The position numbers and the translations under genes are program-made. This document shows positions 1 through 5,802 of a stretch of 5,917 bases of DNA, piece by piece (the stretch's first letter is position 1; each line of letters starts with the position of its first letter). The notes below the pieces were generated by a model, which saw only the letters and a list, made by a program, of their open reading frames with translations, did no database searches and was not told the DNA's origin. Source of the stretch: Gammaproteobacteria bacterium (GTDB lineage Bacteria > Pseudomonadota > Gammaproteobacteria > GCA-001735895); the NCBI GenBank assembly GCA_003231795.1, contig QIJI01000357.1, positions 1-5,917 on the forward strand, read 5' to 3'.

Positions 1-14
1 CAGGAGAGTGAACG

Positions 15-818
15 ATGAGCGCAACTGCCGACGAATTGAGCGCAGAGCCCATTTTACAGCGTGACGATAGCGATGGAATTGCCACGCTGACTTTAAACCG
101 GCCACAACAATGCAATACTCTGTCGTCGCAGATGCTGACGTCATTGCAGCAAGCACTCGATGATATTGCGACCAGCGATACGATTCGGGTGGTCATCATC
201 GCAGCAAATGGCAAGGCATTTTGCCCAGGGCACGATCTGAAAGAGATGCGCGCCAGTGAAGACCGTGCAGCGCATCAGGCTTTATTCAACCAGTGCAGCC
301 GAATGATGCTGAGCATCAACCGTCTGCCACAGCCAGTCATCGCCGAAGTCCAGGGTATCGCAACAGCAGCGGGTTGCCAGTTGGTCGCTAATTGCGATCT
401 CGCAGTGGCATCTACGCAGGCTGAATTTGCCGTATCCGGAATCAATGTGGGTTTGTTCTGCTCTACGCCGGCGGTATCCTTGAGTCGAAACTTAGCGCGC
501 AAACAGGCCATGCAAATGCTCCTGACCGGAGATTTTATTTCGGCCGATACAGCCTTGCAGTATGGTCTCGTAAACCAGGTAGTAGCGGCAGACCAATTGC
601 CACAGGCGACTCGTGAAATGGCCGCAAAGATAGCCGCCAAATCGGCGCATTCGATTCAACTGGGCAAAAAAATGTTTTACCAGCAGTTGCCAATGGATTT
701 GTCTGATGCTTATGCTTTTGCCAGTGAGCGCATGACCTGCAACATGGATTCGCATGATGCGCGTGAGGGTATCGATGCCTTTATTGACAAACGCAAACCC
801 GAATGGAAAAACAGGTAA
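15..818 (+). CDS. ECHDC3-like enoyl-CoA hydratase/isomerase (crotonase) family protein, probably not a classical hydratase
   Basis: A 267-residue crotonase-fold protein that should bind an acyl-CoA thioester in the cytoplasm. Seen: the N-terminal crotonase strand with NRPQQCNTLS (residues 28-37), the oxyanion-hole segment FCPGHDLKEM (69-78), the second oxyanion segment AAGCQL (118-123), then GINVGLFCSTP and the C-terminal helical part ending in FIDKRKPEW. The stretches AAGCQLVANCDLAVAS and NVGLFCSTP closely resemble the vertebrate ECHDC3 family as I remember it. Aligned with rat mitochondrial hydratase, the two catalytic glutamates (Glu144 and Glu164) fall on Gln122 and Gly142, with the same 20-residue spacing. 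Classical syn-hydration is therefore unlikely, and the true reaction is unknown. The start is supported by AGGAG at 2-6, eight bases before the ATG. The stop lies 4 bases before the acyl-CoA synthetase gene, indicating co-transcription. Family is confident; reaction is not. Confidence 0.93.
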   Translation: MSATADELSAEPILQRDDSDGIATLTLNRPQQCNTLSSQMLTSLQQALDDIATSDTIRVVIIAANGKAFCPGHDLKEMRASEDRAAHQALFNQCSRMMLSINRLPQPVIAEVQGIATAAGCQLVANCDLAVASTQAEFAVSGINVGLFCSTPAVSLSRNLARKQAMQMLLTGDFISADTALQYGLVNQVVAADQLPQATREMAAKIAAKSAHSIQLGKKMFYQQLPMDLSDAYAFASERMTCNMDSHDAREGIDAFIDKRKPEWKNR

Positions 819-822
819 GTAG

Positions 823-2451
823 ATGTCGGCGCAGCAGTATTCTAGCGGTCTGGATAAAAACCCGGCTAATTATTCGCCCTTATCCCCACTGACCTTTATC
901 GAACGCGCTGCCTCGGTCTATCCGCAGCGAGTCGCACAGATCTACGGCGACCAGCGTTATACCTGGTCTGAAACCTATAGTCGCTGTCGACGATTTGCTT
1001 CGGCGTTGACAAAACACGGCGTCAAAGCGAATGATACGGTTGCCCTGATGTTACCGAATGTGCCGGCGATGGTTGAAGCCCATTTTGCTATTCCTATGGC
1101 AGGTGCGGTCATCAATGGTCTGAACATTCGGCTTGATGCCGATGCCATAGCGTTTCAGTTGACGCATGGTGCTGCCAGTGTTTTGCTGGTTGATCGGGAG
1201 TTTTCAGCAACGGTGCAGGCCGCACTGACCCAACTGGACGAAAAGCCACTGGTAATCGACGTAGATGATCCTGCGTATCAGGGCGGTGAATTCATTGGCA
1301 GTATCGAGTATGAAGACTTTCTGACACTGGGTGATCCTGATTTTGAATGGTCCTTGCCGAATGATGAATGGCAGGCGATTGCTCTCGGGTATACCTCGGG
1401 AACAACCGGAGATCCCAAGGGCGTTGTTACCCATCACCGCGGTGCGCACCTGAATGCAGTTTCCAATGCGCTGGCATGGAATATGGGTAACTGCCCGGTA
1501 TATTTATGGACCTTACCCTTATTCCATTGCAATGGCTGGTGTTTTCCCTGGACCATCGCTGCACTGAATGGTACCAGTGTCTGTCTGCGGGCGGTTCGAG
1601 CCGACGCGATTTTTGAAGCGATCAAGCAACACAAGGTCACTCACTTGTGTGGCGCGCCAATCGTGCTGAACCTGATGGCCAATGCCAGCGACGAGTTGAA
1701 ACAGGGTGTCGATCACCAGGTCAATATTATGACCGCAGCATCGGCGCCACCGCCGTCGATTCTCGAAGCCATGGCGCGGCTCAACTTTCAGGTGACCCAT
1801 GCCTACGGTCTAACCGAAGTGTATGGTCCGGCAGTGGTCTGTGCCTGGCACGAGGAATGGGATGATCTGCCGATGGCCGAACAGGCGGAACTGAAATCAC
1901 GCCAGGGCGTGCGCTATCCGATGCTTGAAGAATTGGTAGTAATGGATCCCGAGACCATGCAACCGGTACCCCGGGATGGCGAGACCATCGGCGAAATCAT
2001 GTTCAAAGGCAATATCGTCATGAAAGGTTACCTGAAAAATCCGCAAGCCAGTGTTAAAGCTTTCGCAGGAGGTTATTTTCATTCCGGTGATCTCGCGGTC
2101 TGTCATCCGGACGGTTATATTCAGATCAAGGATCGATCCAAAGACGTAATAATTTCAGGCGGTGAAAATATTTCCAGCATCGAAGTCGAGGCCATGCTTT
2201 ATCGTCATCCCGCGGTGATGGAAGCAGCCGTAGCTGCCATGCCGGACGACAAGTGGGGTGAGACGCCATGCGCCTTTATTACCCTGCGCGACGATGCCGG
2301 CGAAGTCAGCGAGCAGGAGATTATCGATTTTTGCCGAGACAACATGGCGCATTTTAAAGCACCGCGTAAAGTGGTTTTTGGATTGCTGCCCAAGACTTCC
2401 ACCGGTAAGATTCAGAAATTCGAATTGCGTGAGCGTGCCAAAATTTTATGA
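823..2451 (+). CDS. AMP-forming acyl-CoA synthetase (fatty acid/carboxylate-CoA ligase)
   Basis: A 542-residue ANL-superfamily adenylating enzyme that should activate a carboxylic acid with ATP and CoA, through an acyl-AMP intermediate, to acyl-CoA, AMP and PPi. Seen: the P-loop motif YTSGTTGDPKGV (190-201), the acyl-pocket segment LPLFHCNGWCFPW (231-243), AYGLTE (327-332), the ribose-binding Asp423 in YFHSGDL, the hinge region KDRSKDVIISGGENI (436-450) and the catalytic Lys529 in TSTGKIQK. All core motifs are intact and the length is full. It resembles the 540-550-residue proteobacterial ligases that include the DMSP-pathway enzyme DmdB and plant AAE-type ligases; substrates in this group run from short and medium fatty acids to aromatic or methylthio acids, so the substrate cannot be named from sequence. 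The ATG is 4 bases after the crotonase stop with only a weak purine-rich site (AGG at 813-815), suggesting coupling. The TGA overlaps the next ATG by 4 bases. Confidence 0.95.
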   Translation: MSAQQYSSGLDKNPANYSPLSPLTFIERAASVYPQRVAQIYGDQRYTWSETYSRCRRFASALTKHGVKANDTVALMLPNVPAMVEAHFAIPMAGAVINGLNIRLDADAIAFQLTHGAASVLLVDREFSATVQAALTQLDEKPLVIDVDDPAYQGGEFIGSIEYEDFLTLGDPDFEWSLPNDEWQAIALGYTSGTTGDPKGVVTHHRGAHLNAVSNALAWNMGNCPVYLWTLPLFHCNGWCFPWTIAALNGTSVCLRAVRADAIFEAIKQHKVTHLCGAPIVLNLMANASDELKQGVDHQVNIMTAASAPPPSILEAMARLNFQVTHAYGLTEVYGPAVVCAWHEEWDDLPMAEQAELKSRQGVRYPMLEELVVMDPETMQPVPRDGETIGEIMFKGNIVMKGYLKNPQASVKAFAGGYFHSGDLAVCHPDGYIQIKDRSKDVIISGGENISSIEVEAMLYRHPAVMEAAVAAMPDDKWGETPCAFITLRDDAGEVSEQEIIDFCRDNMAHFKAPRKVVFGLLPKTSTGKIQKFELRERAKIL

Positions 2452-2933
2452 ATCCGAAGTTCGATAGCGATATAAAGACCCTGCGCCGGATACTGCTGGA
2501 ATATAAACGGGTCGCAATGGTGGGGCTTTCCGAGGACTGGTCCAGGCCGAGTAATTTTGCGGCCAAGTATTTGCTCGATCACGGCTTTGACGTGATTCCG
2601 GTCAATCCCAAATACGACGAGATCCTGGGACAGAAATGTTACCCGGATTTGAAGTCGATTCCGACCGCGGTAGATGTTGTCGATTTGTTTCAACGCTCCG
2701 AACGGGTGCCGCCGTTTGTTGACGATGCGATTGATATCGGGGCCAAAGTGGTCTGGATGCAATTGACTATTATCCACGAAGAGGCGGCGAACCTGGCGCT
2801 TGAGGCGGGTCTCGAAGTCGTCATGGATCGCTGCATGAAAATTGAATACGCCCGCCTGTTTGGTGGGCTTAACACGATAGGGGTGAATACCGGAATTATT
2901 TCTGCGCAACGACCCCAGATCTTTAATCGATAA
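2448..2933 (+). CDS. CoA-binding domain protein (CoA_binding_2, YccU-like)
   Basis: A 161-residue single-domain Rossmann-fold protein of the CoA-binding type related to the nucleotide-binding domain of succinyl-CoA synthetase alpha and NDP-forming acyl-CoA synthetases. Seen: the first beta-strand and glycine loop VAMVGLSEDWSRPS (22-35), the second strand VIPVNPK (49-55), the YPDL motif after it, the DVVDLF strand and the conserved C-terminal MDRCMKIE (126-133). There is no phosphohistidine or ATP-grasp domain, so it is probably a CoA-binding regulator or carrier rather than an enzyme; this part is inference. The start is fixed by the ATGA overlap with the ligase stop (2448-2451), a standard translational-coupling arrangement. 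The stop is 11 bases before the MetY gene. From memory, genes of this family often sit directly upstream of O-acetylhomoserine sulfhydrylase in proteobacteria, which hints at a role near acyl-homoserine metabolism. Function is not experimentally assigned. Confidence 0.9.
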   Translation: MNPKFDSDIKTLRRILLEYKRVAMVGLSEDWSRPSNFAAKYLLDHGFDVIPVNPKYDEILGQKCYPDLKSIPTAVDVVDLFQRSERVPPFVDDAIDIGAKVVWMQLTIIHEEAANLALEAGLEVVMDRCMKIEYARLFGGLNTIGVNTGIISAQRPQIFNR

Positions 2934-2944
2934 GCGGAGCGACC

Positions 2945-4231
2945 ATGGCCGATCGGAAATTTGGAATTGAAACGCTTTGTCTGCATGCCGGGCAGATCCC
3001 CGATCCCATTACCGGTGCGCGCGCGGTACCGATTTATCAGACTACTTCTTATGTCTTTGATGATGCCGAACATGCGGCCAGCCTGTTTAATCTGCAAACC
3101 TTCGGCAATACCTATGTGCGCCTGACCAACCCGACGACGGCGGTGTTCGAGGAACGTGTGGCAACACTTGAAAACGGACGCGCTGCGTTAGCGGTCAGCT
3201 CGGGAATGGCCGCCCAAATGACCGCAATATTGACGCTAATGGAGCAAGGCGACCATCTGGTATCGGCAAAAACATTGTATGGCGGTACCTATTCGCAGTT
3301 TGACGTGACCTTTCGCAAGATGGGTATTGATACGACTTTCGTCGACTCCGACGATCCAGAAAATTTCCGCAAGGCAATCACCCCTGAAACCCGGGCACTG
3401 TATGCGGAGACGATTGGTAATCCCACCAATAATGTTCTCGATATCGAAGCAGTTGCCGCGATTGCCAACGACGCCGGTGTACCATTGATTATTGACAATA
3501 CCTTCGCCAGTCCCTACCTGTGTAAACCCATCGATCACGGTGCCGATATTGTGGTGCACTCGGCCACCAAGTTTATGGGCGGGCATGGTACCAGCATGGG
3601 CGGTGTGATGGTGGAATCCGGCAAGTTCGATTGGGCTAACGGAAAATTTCCTGGCATGACCGAGCCATCGCCTGGCTATCACGGCATTCGCTTTTACGAA
3701 ACTTTCGGCGACTTTGGTTTTACCGGGAAAGCGCGCTGTGAAACCTTGCGCACGCTTGGGCAGGCGCTGAGTCCGTTCAACGCCTTCATGCTGTTGCAGG
3801 GAATTGAAACTTTGCCGATACGAATGGATCGTCATTGCGAAAATGCAATCGGTGTGGCCGGCTATCTGCTCGATCATCCGGCCGTAAAATGGGTCAGTTA
3901 TGCGGGTCTCGAAGACAGCCCATATAGCCACCTGGTGAAGAAGTATCTGCCCAAAGGCGCCGGCTCCATAATGACCTTCGGTATTGAAGGTGGCGCAGCT
4001 GCCGGAGAGAAGTTTATTAACAATTGTCAGGTGATGAGCCATCTGGCTAATGTCGGAGATGCAAAAACATTGATTATTCACCCGGCTTCGACCACGCACC
4101 GTCAATTGAGCGAAGAGCAGCAGATTGCCGCAGGAGTTACGCCCGACATGGTGCGCCTCTCGGTCGGCCTCGAAACCCTCGACGACATCCTGTGGGACCT
4201 CGACCAGGCATTAACTATTTCCCAGGCTTGA
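2945..4231 (+). CDS. metY: O-acetylhomoserine aminocarboxypropyltransferase (O-acetylhomoserine sulfhydrylase)
   Basis: A 428-residue PLP enzyme of the Cys/Met metabolism family. MetY-type enzymes replace the acetyl group of O-acetyl-L-homoserine with sulfide to give homocysteine, or with methanethiol to give methionine, in the cytoplasm. Seen: TTSYVFDDAEHAA near the N-terminus, the phosphate-contacting Tyr57 and Arg59 in GNTYVRLTNPTT, SSGMAA (85-90), the PLP-stacking Tyr112 in LYGGTY, Asp184 in DNTFASPY, the Schiff-base Lys209 in SATKFMGGHG, and the substrate-carboxylate Arg404 in VRLSVGLE. The length of about 430 and the long middle insertion separate it from the shorter cystathionine gamma-synthases and lyases (about 380-400), so MetY is favoured over MetB or MetZ. 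GGAG at 2936-2939 lies 5 bases before the ATG. It is the last gene of the run; palindromic repeats follow directly. Acetyl versus succinyl donor cannot be proven from sequence. Confidence 0.95.
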   Translation: MADRKFGIETLCLHAGQIPDPITGARAVPIYQTTSYVFDDAEHAASLFNLQTFGNTYVRLTNPTTAVFEERVATLENGRAALAVSSGMAAQMTAILTLMEQGDHLVSAKTLYGGTYSQFDVTFRKMGIDTTFVDSDDPENFRKAITPETRALYAETIGNPTNNVLDIEAVAAIANDAGVPLIIDNTFASPYLCKPIDHGADIVVHSATKFMGGHGTSMGGVMVESGKFDWANGKFPGMTEPSPGYHGIRFYETFGDFGFTGKARCETLRTLGQALSPFNAFMLLQGIETLPIRMDRHCENAIGVAGYLLDHPAVKWVSYAGLEDSPYSHLVKKYLPKGAGSIMTFGIEGGAAAGEKFINNCQVMSHLANVGDAKTLIIHPASTTHRQLSEEQQIAAGVTPDMVRLSVGLETLDDILWDLDQALTISQA

Positions 4232-4236
4232 TCGTC

Positions 4237-4256
4237 ATCCTCGCGCAGGCGGGGAT
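4237..4256. repeat. Short REP-like palindrome directly after metY
   Basis: ATCCTCGC (4237-4244) pairs with GCGGGGAT (4249-4256) around the loop GCAG, giving 8 base pairs with one G.T wobble. The hairpin begins 6 bases after the metY stop. The surrounding CGTCATCCTCGCGCAGGCGG resembles a widespread bacterial repeat of the form CGTCATTCCCGC...GCGGGAAT, recalled from memory. No T-tract follows, so it is not a standard intrinsic terminator, although it could protect the 3' end of the upstream mRNA. Confidence 0.55.
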
Positions 4257-4271
4257 CTTGAAATAACCACC

Positions 4272-4321
4272 GGGGTCAGACCAAAATTTTCATGCTTTAC
4301 CGAAAATTGTGCTCTGACCCC
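4272..4321. repeat. 50-base near-perfect inverted repeat (GGGGTCAGA...TCTGACCCC), REP/MITE-like
   Basis: The arms 4272-4291 and 4302-4321 are reverse complements at 18 of 20 positions, with a 10-base loop (ATGCTTTACC). The outer 9 bases, GGGGTCAGA and TCTGACCCC, match perfectly. The right arm read on the minus strand is GGGGTCAGAGCACAATTTTC. From memory, this kind of sequence recurs in gammaproteobacterial intergenic regions, often near REP-associated tyrosine transposases (Y1_Tnp). That fits a non-autonomous palindromic element. It sits between two operons and leaves no coding capacity. No T-tract follows either side, so terminator function is possible but not shown. Confidence 0.75.
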
Positions 4322-4351
4322 CTCGAAGGTATAGATCGGTAAGTATTCCGC

Positions 4352-4381
4352 TTGCACACCCATAACCCATTCACTTAATAT
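4352..4381 (+). promoter_or_regulatory. Candidate sigma-70 promoter for the nfeD-paraslipin operon
   Basis: TTGCAC (4352-4357) as a -35 and TAATAT (4376-4381) as a -10 are separated by 18 bases. The -35 matches TTGACA at 4 of 6 positions and the -10 matches TATAAT at 4 of 6. It is the best candidate I can see in the A/T-richer stretch between the palindrome and the NfeD gene, and would give a short leader of about 20 bases. Called by eye only. Confidence 0.4.
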
Positions 4382-4397
4382 GCAACGCAGATTTAAC

Positions 4398-4402
4398 AGG
4401 AG
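4398..4402 (+). promoter_or_regulatory. Ribosome binding site that decides the NfeD start
   Basis: AGGAG lies at 4398-4402. It touches the upstream ATG at 4403, leaving no spacer, but is 6 bases before the second in-frame ATG at 4409. The second ATG is therefore the likely initiator. Confidence 0.75.
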
Positions 4403-4408
4403 ATGACA

Positions 4409-4849
4409 ATGCCCTGGTGGGGATGGATGATATTCGGTACGTTACTGCTTGGTGCGGAATTACTTGGCGTCGATGCGGCTTTTTACCTGGTTTTCATTGG
4501 TCTTGCGGCGGCGATAACAGGCCTTCTGGAGCTTTTCGGGCTCGGGCTCGCAGGCTGGGTGCAATGGGTTGTGTTCTCGGTCATATCACTGGTGTTAATG
4601 GTTCTGTTTCGTAAAGGTCTGTACGACAAAATACGCGGTTCCGGGGTTGGTTATAAATCGGGACCGGCAGGGAAAAAGGTGTTGCTGGAACAGACGCTGA
4701 AACCCGGTGAACAAGGCCGAATGGCATTGCATGGTACCCACTGGACCATTGTCAACGATAGCGATCAGGTTCTTGAACAGGGTCAACGGGTATTAGTCAG
4801 TCGTGTTGACGGGCTAACCCTGAAACTTGAAAAAATTACGGAGCAATAA
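4409..4849 (+). CDS. Short NfeD-like membrane protein (membrane-anchored OB-fold domain)
   Basis: A 146-residue inner-membrane protein. Seen: three hydrophobic helices at about residues 2-20, 22-44 and 48-67, a basic turn (FRKGLYDKI), then a soluble beta-rich domain at about 87-143 with the pattern GEQGRMALHGTHWTIVNDSD...GQRVLVSRVDGLTLKLE, typical of the NfeD C-terminal OB-like fold. The N-terminal ClpP-like serine protease domain of long NfeD proteins is absent, so this is the short form, like E. coli YbbJ (about 150 residues). In the family, NfeD proteins are encoded next to SPFH/stomatin genes and are thought to interact with them; the paraslipin gene follows directly. An ATG at 4403 would add two residues, but AGGAG at 4398-4402 is correctly spaced only for 4409. 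The gene ends with tandem TAA codons, the second overlapping the next ATG. Confidence 0.9.
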   Translation: MPWWGWMIFGTLLLGAELLGVDAAFYLVFIGLAAAITGLLELFGLGLAGWVQWVVFSVISLVLMVLFRKGLYDKIRGSGVGYKSGPAGKKVLLEQTLKPGEQGRMALHGTHWTIVNDSDQVLEQGQRVLVSRVDGLTLKLEKITEQ

Positions 4850-4851
4850 TA

Positions 4852-5802
4852 ATGCAGTCATTTATTTATGAAAATTTTGCCTTCTGGGTAGCGATCTCGG
4901 CGGCCCTCGTCGTGATTATCATCATTGTCAAGACCGCAGTAGTGGTGCCGCAACAAAGCGCGTTTGTGGTGGAAAGTCTGGGTAAATACAGCCGAACTTT
5001 GCGCGCCGGCTTTCATATTCTGATTCCGTTCATCGAAACATCTGCCTACAAACATAGTCTGAAGGAACTTGCCTTCGATATTCCCGAGCAGGTTTGTATT
5101 ACCCGGGATAATGTTCAGGTTGGCGTCGACGGTGTTCTCTATCTACAGGTAATGGACCCGGAGCGCGCATCCTACGGTATAACGGATTTCGGTTTTGCGA
5201 TTTCGCAGTTGGCCCAGACCACCTTGCGTAGTGAAATCGGTAAAATCGATCTTGATCGTACTTTTGAAGAACGGGGCTCAATCAATTCAAATGTGGTTGC
5301 AGAGCTTGATAAGGCCTCCGACCCCTGGGGAGTCAAAGTGCTGCGCTACGAAATCAAGAACATCAACCCGCCGCAGGATGTGTTGACCGCGATGGAAAAG
5401 CAGATGCGCGCGGAACGTGAAAAACGCGCCGTCATTTTGACATCTGAGGGTGAAAGAGATGCCAATATCAACGAGGCTGAAGGTGAAAAGCAGCGCGTGA
5501 TCAAGGAGTCCGAAGCGGCCAAGTTGGGACAAATCAATGAAGCCCAGGGTGAAGCCGAAGCGATTCTTGCGGTCGCCACTGCCACCGCTGAAGGCTTACG
5601 CCAGGTCGCGGGGTCGCTGACCGTGGCGGGTGGTGAGCAGGCCATGCAGTTGCGCATCGCCGAAGCTTATGTCCAGCAATTCGGCAACCTGGCGAAAGAG
5701 GGTAATACCCTGGTGGTTCCATCAAACCTGTCCGATATTGCTTCGATGATCACGCTCGCCACCACCATTGCCAAAAAAGATCCACCGGGTCCTGCTGTTT
5801 GA
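4852..5802 (+). CDS. Paraslipin: SPFH/stomatin/prohibitin-family membrane protein (QmcA/STOML2-like)
   Basis: A 316-residue membrane-anchored scaffold protein. Seen: a single hydrophobic anchor at about 10-32, an SPFH domain at about 34-190 opening with VVPQQSAFVVESLGKYSRTL, the paraslipin signature DIPEQVCITRDNVQVGVDG (76-94), SQLAQTTLRSEIGKIDLD (118-135) and DPWGVKVLRYEIKNINPP (157-174). A charged helical stretch at about 180-245 carries repeated EAEGEK/EAQGEAEA units and probably forms coiled-coil oligomers. E. coli QmcA (about 305 residues) and mitochondrial STOML2 are relatives. Family members form large ring-like oligomers and organise membrane protein quality control; E. coli QmcA has been linked to FtsH. 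The signature is closer to the STOML2/paraslipin subgroup than to QmcA itself. GGAG at 4840-4843 lies 8 bases before the ATG. The start overlaps the second stop codon of the NfeD gene, so the two are coupled. Confidence 0.94.
   Translation: MQSFIYENFAFWVAISAALVVIIIIVKTAVVVPQQSAFVVESLGKYSRTLRAGFHILIPFIETSAYKHSLKELAFDIPEQVCITRDNVQVGVDGVLYLQVMDPERASYGITDFGFAISQLAQTTLRSEIGKIDLDRTFEERGSINSNVVAELDKASDPWGVKVLRYEIKNINPPQDVLTAMEKQMRAEREKRAVILTSEGERDANINEAEGEKQRVIKESEAAKLGQINEAQGEAEAILAVATATAEGLRQVAGSLTVAGGEQAMQLRIAEAYVQQFGNLAKEGNTLVVPSNLSDIASMITLATTIAKKDPPGPAV

Noticed and set aside
15..2451. The crotonase and ligase as a DmdD-DmdB pair of the DMSP demethylation pathway, with MetY capturing methanethiol
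   Set aside because: The ligase is of the broad group that includes DmdB, but the crotonase lacks both glutamates that DmdD-type hydration needs, and no DmdA or DmdC gene is in the window. The idea survives only as a weak hypothesis in the operon finding.
2412..2909. Minus-strand open frame of 165 codons opposite the CoA-binding gene
   Set aside because: It is antisense to a clearly conserved protein and has no recognisable motif or start context, so it is a shadow frame.
3236..4105. Long minus-strand open frame (289 codons) opposite the MetY gene
   Set aside because: It lies wholly within a full-length MetY gene with intact catalytic motifs, and its translation shows no recognisable domain. 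It is a codon-bias shadow.
4272..4321. Rho-independent terminator for metY
   Set aside because: The stem is long, but no T-run follows on either strand and the loop is 10 bases, so repeat-element character is the better reading. A secondary role in termination is not excluded.
4322..4402. A riboswitch or small RNA upstream of the NfeD gene
   Set aside because: The stretch is only about 80 bases. I see no conserved aptamer pattern and only a candidate promoter and ribosome site.
5440..5580. Tandem DNA repeat in the paraslipin gene
   Set aside because: The EAEGEK/EAQGEAEA similarity is the normal protein-level repeat of the stomatin-family coiled coil, and the codons differ between units.
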